From: an uncultured bacterium | Lineage (GTDB): Bacteria > Methylomirabilota > Methylomirabilia > Rokubacteriales > CSP1-6 | Length of the DNA stretch: 6,027 nt | Direction: 5' to 3' | NCBI GenBank assembly: GCA_946479205.1 | Contig: CAMLFJ010000227.1 | Coordinates: 1 to 6,027, forward strand | Part shown: positions 1 through 4,100 of the stretch, piece by piece | Layout of the letters: each line of letters starts with the position of its first letter | How positions within the stretch are numbered: the stretch's first letter is position 1 | The notes under the pieces: generated by a model | Database searches by the model: none | Told to the model about the DNA's origin: nothing | What the model saw: the letters and a program-made list of their open reading frames with translations, nothing else | Program-made: the position numbers and the translations under genes

Positions 1-186
1 CCCGAGATCCACGTGCACCTGATCGCGGCGGTCCCTAACGGCCTCACGGTGGAGTACATGCCGTGGACGCTGCGCCTCTACGAGGAAACGCCGAAGATCG
101 AGAACGGCCAGCTCGTGGTGCCGGACAAGCCCGGCCTCGGCCTGGCCTTCGACCAGGCCGCGATCAAGCGCTTCCAGGTCGGGTAA
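1..186 (+). CDS. Mandelate racemase/muconate lactonizing enzyme family protein, C-terminal 61 residues (5' truncated by window)
   Basis: Frame 1 is open from the first base to TAA at 184-186 and encodes the last 61 residues of a protein whose start is outside the window. The sequence resembles the end of the enolase-superfamily (MR/MLE) barrel: an EIHVHLIAAVPNG stretch, then TVEYMPW, and finally a capping-domain return with VPDKPGLGLAFD and a terminal IKRFQV. In this family the segment holds the last barrel strands, and the Glu in VEYMP (residue 18 of the fragment) lines up with the Glu that contacts the substrate carboxylate in mandelate racemase. The closing 'pdkPGLGleFD' is a family hallmark. 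Members abstract a proton alpha to a carboxylate with Mg2+ help, as racemases, sugar-acid dehydratases or cycloisomerases. The metal ligands and catalytic bases that define the reaction lie upstream, so substrate cannot be assigned. It converges on the aldo/keto reductase gene. Confidence 0.85.
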   Translation, partial: PEIHVHLIAAVPNGLTVEYMPWTLRLYEETPKIENGQLVVPDKPGLGLAFDQAAIKRFQVG

Positions 187-235
187 TCGAAGGGGGCCTC
201 GACGGTCCCCTCCGAGCCTCCCCCACGGCCCGATT

Positions 236-254
236 GCGCCGGCGAAGCCGGCGT
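236..254. terminator. GC-rich hairpin between convergent genes, candidate bidirectional terminator
   Basis: Positions 237-243 (CGCCGGC) and 247-253 (GCCGGCG) form a perfect 7-bp inverted repeat around a GAA triloop; 236/254 adds a possible G-U pair. It lies in the 102-nt gap between the MR/MLE-type stop codon (186) and the aldo/keto reductase stop codon (289), which face each other. No T-run follows on either strand, so it is not a textbook intrinsic terminator. It could still stop or pause RNA polymerase or protect 3' ends. The rest of the gap (187-235 and 255-288) holds a weaker AGGGG/CCCCT pairing at 191-195/207-211 and no recognisable gene. Confidence 0.4.
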
Positions 255-288
255 TCGAACGGAGGCCAAGCCGCCGCGCTCCGGGGGC

Positions 289-1182
289 TCAGACCTCGCC
301 GGTCCAGGAGGGCTCGGCCACCTGTCGCCAGCGAGCCCGGATCCGGTCGATCTCGGCGGCGGGCAGCGGGCCCGCCTCGAGCAGGCGCGCATTCTCCGGC
401 CACCGCTCCGGCCGCTTGGTCCCGACGATCGCGGTGTGCACGCCCGGCGCGGCCAGGGTGAAGCGGAGCGCGATCGAGACGACGCGCTCGGCGTCGCGCA
501 CGAACGGGTAGTCGAGGGCGTGCAGCCGCTCCCAGTAGGGCTGGTAGTAGGGCTCGGCGGGCCGGCGCGCGTAACGCCACGCCGCGTTCGCGATCGGCCG
601 CTTCGCGATCACGCCCATTCCCCGCTTCACCGCCGGCGGCAGCGTCAGCTCGAAACATTCCTGGTCCGCGATGCTCACCGAGGTCTGCAGCGTGTCGAAG
701 CGCCCGCACTCCACCGCGAAGCGCGCCGCCGCCCCGTCGCCGCTGTAGCCGATGTAGCGCGTGAGGCCCCGCTCCCGCGCCCGCTCCAGCGCGCCGATGG
801 CGTCGCCCTTCCGGAGGTCGGACAGCTCGCAGCTGTGCAGCTGGATCAGGTCGAGCCGGTCGGTGCGCAGGCGCTTCAGGCTTCGCTCGATGCTCGAGAG
901 CAGCGAGGCCGGGCGCCAGTCTCCCCGGCCGTAGCCGCGCGGGTGGCCGCACTTGGTCAGCAGGGAGATCTCGCTCCGGCGGGCCCCGAGGGCCGAGCCG
1001 ATCAGGGCCTCGCTGTCCTCGTAGCACTCGGCGGTGTCGATCACGTTGAGGCCGGCGTCGAGCGCGGTGCCGAGCAGGCGCGCGACGGTGCGCGGGCCCG
1101 CCCGTTCGTAGCCGATCTCGGAGCCGCCGAAACCGAGGACGCTGACCACCATGTCGGTCTTGCCGAGGCGGCGACGCTCCAT
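289..1182 (-). CDS. Aldo/keto reductase
   Basis: This 297-residue protein is a complete single-domain aldo/keto reductase, a cytoplasmic NAD(P)H-dependent (beta/alpha)8-barrel oxidoreductase. The opening MERRRLGKTDMVVSVLGFGG is the usual N-terminal beta hairpin and first strand. The catalytic tetrad is all visible: Asp49 and Tyr54 in IDTAECY, Lys77 in LLTKCGH, and His116 in DLIQLHS. The cofactor-binding end is present near residues 250-260 (AIVGTKRPER), matching the 'VGTrnpeh' motif that grips the 2'-phosphate/adenine end of NAD(P)H. Length is normal for bacterial members of about 280-330 residues. The ATG at 1182 starts exactly at the conserved N-terminus, although no strong Shine-Dalgarno sequence precedes it. 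The gene diverges from the AhpD-like gene across 93 bp and converges on the MR/MLE-type gene. The natural substrate cannot be read from the sequence; the neighbouring enolase-superfamily gene weakly hints at a carbohydrate or aldehyde substrate. Confidence 0.93.
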   Translation of the reverse strand: MERRRLGKTDMVVSVLGFGGSEIGYERAGPRTVARLLGTALDAGLNVIDTAECYEDSEALIGSALGARRSEISLLTKCGHPRGYGRGDWRPASLLSSIERSLKRLRTDRLDLIQLHSCELSDLRKGDAIGALERARERGLTRYIGYSGDGAAARFAVECGRFDTLQTSVSIADQECFELTLPPAVKRGMGVIAKRPIANAAWRYARRPAEPYYQPYWERLHALDYPFVRDAERVVSIALRFTLAAPGVHTAIVGTKRPERWPENARLLEAGPLPAAEIDRIRARWRQVAEPSWTGEV

Positions 1183-1234
1183 CGCGATCGGTCAGAGGGC
1201 CTTGGCGGATGACTGGAACTGCATGGCGGGGAGG

Positions 1235-1242
1235 AGTATACC
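1235..1242. promoter_or_regulatory. Candidate symmetric -10 element shared by divergent genes
   Basis: The 93-bp gap between the two divergent start codons (1182 and 1276) is GC-rich except for AGTATACC at 1235-1242. GTATAC (1236-1241) is a palindrome. It therefore reads TATACC (1237-1242) toward the AhpD-like gene and TATACT (1240 to 1235), five of six matches to TATAAT, toward the aldo/keto reductase gene. Resulting 5' leaders would be roughly 27 and 46 nt. No good -35 hexamer sits 16-18 bp away on either strand; TGGAAC at 1214-1219 is a poor match for the plus-strand promoter. This is a motif-level inference only. Confidence 0.35.
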
Positions 1243-1265
1243 GTAGCCGAGACGCCCATCACCGA

Positions 1266-1271
1266 AAGGAG
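1266..1271 (+). promoter_or_regulatory. Shine-Dalgarno sequence for the AhpD-like gene
   Basis: AAGGAG sits four bases before the ATG at 1276. The match to the anti-Shine-Dalgarno sequence is strong and the spacing short but workable. It fixes the start of the small gene that follows. Confidence 0.7.
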
Positions 1272-1275
1272 CCTC

Positions 1276-1605
1276 ATGAGCCATTATCACGATCCGGCAG
1301 ATCTCAAGTTGCTCGGCGAGTTCAAGAAGCTCGCCCCGGCCGAGTTCAAGGGCTTCGTCGAGCTGGATTCCATCGTCGGGCGCGACGACGGGAAGATCCC
1401 GCGCAAGTACCGCGAGCTGATCGCGCTCGCGGTGGCGTGCACGACCCAGTGTCCGTACTGCCTCGACGTGCACACCCGGAACGCGAAGAAGGCCGGCGCC
1501 ACCCGGGAGGAGGTCGTCGAGTCCGCGCTGCTCGCCGCCGCGCTGCGGGCCGGCGCCGCGACCACCCACGGCGCGCTCGCGCTCAAGCTGTTCGACCAGG
1601 CCTGA
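1276..1605 (+). CDS. Carboxymuconolactone decarboxylase family protein, AhpD-like
   Basis: This 109-residue all-helical protein belongs to the carboxymuconolactone decarboxylase (CMD) superfamily. The core is residues 43-100: RKYRELIALAVACTTQCPYC, then LDVHTRNAKKAGATREEVVE, then an alanine-rich helix. Cys59 and Cys62 form the CPYC pair and His66 follows four residues later; Glu47 is in the usual position of the preceding helix. This Cx2CxxxH arrangement is that of AhpD-type thiol oxidoreductases, which in characterised cases reduce peroxiredoxins or act as alkylhydroperoxidases; true 4-carboxymuconolactone decarboxylase lacks the cysteine pair. A third cysteine, Cys55, lies just before the pair. 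Length is typical for stand-alone CMD proteins of about 100-150 residues. The start is supported by AAGGAG immediately upstream. The gene stands alone on the plus strand, divergent from the aldo/keto reductase and convergent with the DJ-1-type gene. A role in peroxide defence or carbon metabolism remains inference. Confidence 0.9.
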   Translation: MSHYHDPADLKLLGEFKKLAPAEFKGFVELDSIVGRDDGKIPRKYRELIALAVACTTQCPYCLDVHTRNAKKAGATREEVVESALLAAALRAGAATTHGALALKLFDQA

Positions 1606-1617
1606 GCGCGGGCGGAC

Positions 1618-1658
1618 GGCCGCGCTCCGCGCCGGCTCAGGCCGAGCGGAGCGCGGCC
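1618..1658. terminator. Perfect 13-bp inverted repeat at a convergent gene junction, candidate bidirectional terminator
   Basis: GGCCGCGCTCCGC at 1618-1630 is the exact reverse complement of GCGGAGCGCGGCC at 1646-1658, with a 15-base loop that can itself pair GCC (1631-1633) with GGC (1640-1642). The left arm is in the 31-bp gap between the AhpD-like stop (1605) and the DJ-1-type stop (1637). The right arm lies inside the last codons of the DJ-1-type gene, spelling part of its AALRSA tail. A transcript from either side would form a very stable stem-loop. No T-run follows on either strand, so classical rho-independent termination is not assured. It may instead block read-through from opposing transcription or protect mRNA ends. 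Confidence 0.5.
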
Positions 1659-2299
1659 TCGTCCCGCTCCATGCGGGCCCGCATCCGGGCGCGCAGACCC
1701 TCCACGATGTGCGCGGGCGCGGTCTCGGGCGAGCCCGACCGGAACGGCGGCTGCGGATCGTACTCGATGCCGAGCTGGATGGCCTGGGCCACGTCGTCGC
1801 CCGCGATACGGGCGGCGAGCGTCAGCGCCATGTCGATGCCCGAGGACACCCCCGCCGCGGTGATGATCTTGCCCTGCTCCACCACGCGCTTGAGCGTCGG
1901 CCGCGCGCCGTAGGCGGGCAGGCGGTCGAGCGACATCCAGTGCGTGGTCGCCTCGAGGCCCTTCAGGAGGCCGGCGGCGGCCAGCAGCATCGAGCCGGTG
2001 CAGACCGACGTGGTCCACTGGCTCGTCTCGTGCGCCGCGCGGATCCAGTCCAGCAGCGGGTTCGGGCTCTCGAGCGCGCGGGTGCCGAAGCCGCCCGGCA
2101 CCATGAGCACCTCCGGACGCGGCACCGCGGCGAGCGCCTCGTCGGCGATCAGGGCGAGCTGGCGATTGTCGGTGCGATACGGGCCCGGCGTCACCGCGAC
2201 GAAGCGCACCCGCGCGCCGGGCAGGCGCGAGAGCACCTCGTAGGGGCCGATGGCGTCGAGCGCGGTGATGCCCTCGAAGAGCGGGATGGCGATGTCCAT
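1637..2299 (-). CDS. DJ-1/PfpI family protein, isonitrile hydratase-like
   Basis: This 220-residue protein is a stand-alone DJ-1/PfpI (class I glutamine amidotransferase-like) domain. It opens with MDIAIPLFEGITALDAIGPYEVLSRLPG-type sequence (residues 1-28), followed by VLMVPGGFGT (65-73). The nucleophile elbow is SVCTGS with Cys100. ATTHW (His120) follows, then GKIITAAGVSSGIDMAL (143-159). Asp15, Cys100 and Thr101 match the positions of Asp17, Cys101 and Thr102 reported for Pseudomonas isonitrile hydratase, which hydrates isonitriles to N-substituted formamides. This makes that activity possible, but many uncharacterised proteins share the pattern. The reading frame is open far upstream, but the ATG at 2299 is the right start. 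It begins at the first conserved strand, has AGGAG eight bases upstream, and avoids a long overlap with the regulator gene. The gene follows the GlxA-type regulator by 26 nt and is probably co-transcribed with it. No signal peptide is visible, so it should be cytoplasmic. Confidence 0.9.
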   Translation of the reverse strand: MDIAIPLFEGITALDAIGPYEVLSRLPGARVRFVAVTPGPYRTDNRQLALIADEALAAVPRPEVLMVPGGFGTRALESPNPLLDWIRAAHETSQWTTSVCTGSMLLAAAGLLKGLEATTHWMSLDRLPAYGARPTLKRVVEQGKIITAAGVSSGIDMALTLAARIAGDDVAQAIQLGIEYDPQPPFRSGSPETAPAHIVEGLRARMRARMERDEAALRSA

Positions 2300-2307
2300 G
2301 GTCCTGT

Positions 2308-2312
2308 CTCCT
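2308..2312 (-). promoter_or_regulatory. Shine-Dalgarno sequence deciding the DJ-1-type start
   Basis: The minus strand reads AGGAG here, eight bases before the ATG at 2299. It lies wholly in the 26-nt gap after the regulator's stop codon. It chooses this ATG over the upstream in-frame starts that would give a 329-codon frame beginning at 2626. Confidence 0.75.
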
Positions 2313-2325
2313 GTGATGGCGGCCG

Positions 2326-3315
2326 TCACGAGACGGCGCGGAAGTGGCGGCGGTACTGGCCCGGGGTGACCCGGACGCCGCGGCGGAACGCCCGGTGCAT
2401 GGTCTCGACGCGCGCGAAGCCGCACGCGGCCGCGACCTCGGCGACGCTGGCCTCCGCGGTCTCGAGCAGCCGGCGCGCGCCCTCGACCCGCTGCGCCTCC
2501 ACGTAGGCCGCGGGCGTCGTGCCGATCTCGCGACGGAAGGCGCGCGCGAAGTTGCGCGGGCTCATGCCCGCGCGCCGGGCGAGCGCGGGCACCGAGAGAT
2601 CGTCGCCCAGGTGATCGGCGATCCACGTCTGCAGCTCGCGCAGGCCCCGCCGCTCGGCCACCTGCGCGGAGAGCTGCACGCTGAACTGCGACTGCCCGCC
2701 CGACCGGCGCAGGAACATCACGAGCCAGCGGGCCACCGAGAGGGCCAGGTCTCGCCCGCCGTCCTCCTCCACCAGCTCGAGCGCCAGATCCATGCCCGCG
2801 GTGACGCCGGCGGAGGTGGAGACCTTGCCGTCACGGACGAAGATCGGATCGCGCTCCACCCGGGCCTTCGGGTACCGCTGCTGGAGCGCGTCGCACACCG
2901 CCCAGTGGGTGGTCGCACGGCGGCCGTCGAGCAGCCCGGCCTCGCCCAGGAGGAACGCGCCGCTGCAGACCGAGGTCACGCGACGGGCCCGCAGCGCGGT
3001 GCGGCGGATCCACGATACGAGCCGGGCGTTCCGCATGGCGGCCCGGGTGCCCTCGCCCCCCGCGATCAGCAGCGTGTCCACCGGCCCGGTGGCCTGGCGG
3101 ATGCCGCGGCCGGCCAGCAGGGACAGCCCGCTCGAGGTCGAGACCGCGCCGGCCTCCGGCGCCAGCACCGAGATCTCGTAGCGCGGACCCCGGCCGGACG
3201 ACAGCCGGTTGGCGAGCGCGAACACCTCGAGCGGGCCGGTGACGTCGAGCACCTGCGCGTCGGGGAACATCAGGATCCAGACCGGCAACGGCGGGCGCAG
3301 GCTTCCCGGTCGCAT
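2326..3315 (-). CDS. GlxA-family transcriptional regulator (DJ-1/PfpI domain plus AraC-type DNA-binding domain)
   Basis: This 329-residue protein has two domains. Residues about 11-190 are a DJ-1/PfpI fold: VWILMFPDAQVLDVTGPLEV, LLIAGGEGT (82-90), the elbow SVCSGA with Cys117, and RATTHWAVCD (133-142). Residues about 225-329 are an AraC/XylS DNA-binding domain. Its first helix-turn-helix is SVPALARRAGMSPRNFARAF (241-260). The second is SVAEVAAACGFARVETMHRAF (290-310), followed by VTPGQYRRHFR, the conserved AraC tail. This is the GlxA/FtrA architecture, in which the amidase-like domain is generally thought to sense a ligand rather than catalyse. Several members (ArgR, CdhR, GbdR in Pseudomonas) control arginine, carnitine or glycine betaine use. 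The elbow cysteine and THW histidine are kept, so residual catalysis cannot be excluded. The ATG at 3315 has no visible Shine-Dalgarno sequence, though it lies close to the conserved first strand. The gene precedes the DJ-1-type enzyme gene by 26 nt, its likeliest target. Confidence 0.93.
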   Translation of the reverse strand: MRPGSLRPPLPVWILMFPDAQVLDVTGPLEVFALANRLSSGRGPRYEISVLAPEAGAVSTSSGLSLLAGRGIRQATGPVDTLLIAGGEGTRAAMRNARLVSWIRRTALRARRVTSVCSGAFLLGEAGLLDGRRATTHWAVCDALQQRYPKARVERDPIFVRDGKVSTSAGVTAGMDLALELVEEDGGRDLALSVARWLVMFLRRSGGQSQFSVQLSAQVAERRGLRELQTWIADHLGDDLSVPALARRAGMSPRNFARAFRREIGTTPAAYVEAQRVEGARRLLETAEASVAEVAAACGFARVETMHRAFRRGVRVTPGQYRRHFRAVS

Positions 3316-3380
3316 GGCCAGAGCATGCCCGCGGAAGCGTCTGGCCGCAATGACAACGAAATGACGAATCCGGCCAGAGC
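3316..3380 (-). promoter_or_regulatory. Repeat cluster upstream of the GlxA-type regulator, candidate operator
   Basis: GGCCAGAGC occurs at 3316-3324 and again at 3372-3380, with an inverted TCTGGCC at 3340-3346 between them. Within the interval AATGAC occurs at 3349-3354 and 3360-3365, spaced 11 bp, about one helical turn. The whole lies directly upstream of the regulator ATG (minus strand), the proximal copy abutting the start codon. AraC-family proteins bind with two helix-turn-helix motifs to half-sites in adjacent major grooves, so helically phased repeats here suit autoregulation. On the minus strand TTGTCA (3356 to 3351) resembles a -35 hexamer, but no -10 follows at normal spacing. 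This is inferred from pattern and position. Confidence 0.4.
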
Positions 3381-3387
3381 CCCCGCC

Positions 3388-3405
3388 GGGACGGGGCGGG
3401 ACGGG
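3388..3405 (+). other. Four-run G-quadruplex motif at the 3' end of the peroxiredoxin-like gene
   Basis: The plus strand reads GGGACGGGGCGGGACGGG: four runs of at least three G with loops of one to two bases (AC, C, AC). It also contains GGGACGGG as a 10-bp-period direct repeat (3388-3395 and 3398-3405). It ends one base before the peroxiredoxin-like stop codon (TAG, complement of 3407-3409). For that gene the G-rich strand is the template. The neighbouring CCCCG (3381-3385)/CGGGG (3392-3396) could alternatively form a 5-bp hairpin with a 6-base loop. Either structure could act in transcription termination; neither has a T-tract. Confidence 0.5.
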
Positions 3406-3406
3406 C

Positions 3407-4075
3407 CTAGAGCGCGCGGGCCGCGGCCAGGATCTCCTCGTCGCTCGGGAACTTGGAGAGATCCTCGATCCGCTCCACGGCCTCGATCTGCCGCCACCGG
3501 ACGATCCCCCTCCGGTCGATGAGAAAGTGCCCGGTCAGCTGCATGCCGTGCGCGGCCACGATCTGCTGGTCGACCTCGGTCGGCTCGAACCCCTCCCGCT
3601 TGTTCAGGATGTCCATCGCCACGAACGGGTTCTCCGGTGTCGGGAGCTCTCCGGTGGGATTGATCCGGGCGGCGTGCATCTGGCCCATGGTGACTGTCCC
3701 CTGCGACCACGAGGCCTTCGACTCGTCCTCGACGATCACGCCGGCCGGCACCCCGAACGCTCGATGCGTCGCCGCCTCCGGGTCGGCCGCGAGGAGCACG
3801 CGCGCGGGGCGATAGTTGAAGTAGAGTCGCGCGCGCGTCAGCGGGGTATTCACCACCGCCATCGTCTCCACGCCCATCGCCTTCAGCTTCTCCTGCGTGG
3901 TACCGAGCTGCACGACCTGGCGCCGGCAGAACGGGCAGTGCAGACCCCGGAACAGGCCGATCAGGACCGGGCTGCGCCCGCGATAGTCGTCGAGTGAGAT
4001 CTGGCCGTCTCGATTGACCGCGGGCAGCGCGAAGTCGGGAGCGGGATCACCTTCGCCAAGGGGCTTGGGAGTCAT
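3407..4075 (-). CDS. Peroxiredoxin-like (AhpC/TSA, thioredoxin-fold) protein with CPFC motif
   Basis: This 222-residue protein has the thioredoxin fold of the AhpC/TSA-redoxin group. The start GEGDPAPDFALPAVNRDGQ (residues 7-24) and SLDDYRGRSPVLIGLFRG (27-44) are the typical first strands. The active site is GLHCPFCRRQ with Cys47 and Cys50. The FLIDRRGIVRWR strand pair (184-195) is the usual C-terminal half ('fviDrdGivr'). In classical peroxiredoxins the peroxidatic cysteine is in PxxxTxxC. Here that Thr position is Gly44 and the motif is CxxC, as in the 'peroxiredoxin-like' proteins with a FRGxxCPxC signature, so thiol-disulfide exchange is at least as likely as peroxide reduction. Residues about 110-180 form an extended insert rich in Asn/Pro/Gly. 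No signal peptide is visible. AAAGGAA lies eight bases before the ATG, inside a 25-nt gap after the ATPase/TPR gene, so the two are probably one operon. Confidence 0.87.
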   Translation of the reverse strand: MTPKPLGEGDPAPDFALPAVNRDGQISLDDYRGRSPVLIGLFRGLHCPFCRRQVVQLGTTQEKLKAMGVETMAVVNTPLTRARLYFNYRPARVLLAADPEAATHRAFGVPAGVIVEDESKASWSQGTVTMGQMHAARINPTGELPTPENPFVAMDILNKREGFEPTEVDQQIVAAHGMQLTGHFLIDRRGIVRWRQIEAVERIEDLSKFPSDEEILAAARAL

Positions 4076-4083
4076 GAGCAGTG

Positions 4084-4090
4084 TTCCTTT
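4084..4090 (-). promoter_or_regulatory. Shine-Dalgarno sequence for the peroxiredoxin-like gene
   Basis: AAAGGAA on the minus strand ends eight bases before the ATG at 4075. It sits in the 25-nt gap after the stop codon of the ATPase/TPR gene. This supports independent initiation on a shared mRNA. Confidence 0.7.
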
Positions 4091-4100
4091 CTATTTCGCG

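Noticed and set aside
252..261. Perfect 10-bp palindrome CGTTCGAACG next to the 236-254 hairpin.
   Set aside because: It lies between two convergent stop codons, away from any start, so an operator role is unlikely. A single 10-bp palindrome can occur by chance.
164..1027. Minus-strand 287-codon frame overlapping the aldo/keto reductase.
   Set aside because: It is an out-of-frame Arg/Ala/Pro-rich shadow; the reductase frame carries the full catalytic tetrad.
1209..1913. Plus-strand 234-codon frame spanning the AhpD-like gene and the DJ-1-type gene.
   Set aside because: It is out of frame with the well-supported 109-residue AhpD-like protein, crosses the convergent junction, and shows no family motif.
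2300..2626. Upstream extension of the DJ-1-type frame to a start at 2626 (329 codons).
   Set aside because: The extra 109 codons overlap the regulator's AraC domain and translate to Arg-rich nonsense. The ATG at 2299 has a good Shine-Dalgarno sequence and matches the family N-terminus.
2344..3522. Plus-strand open frame of 392 codons opposite the GlxA-type regulator.
   Set aside because: Low-complexity Arg/Ala/Gly/His-rich translation, running across the regulator, the intergenic gap and part of the peroxiredoxin-like gene. It is a mirror of GC-rich codon use.
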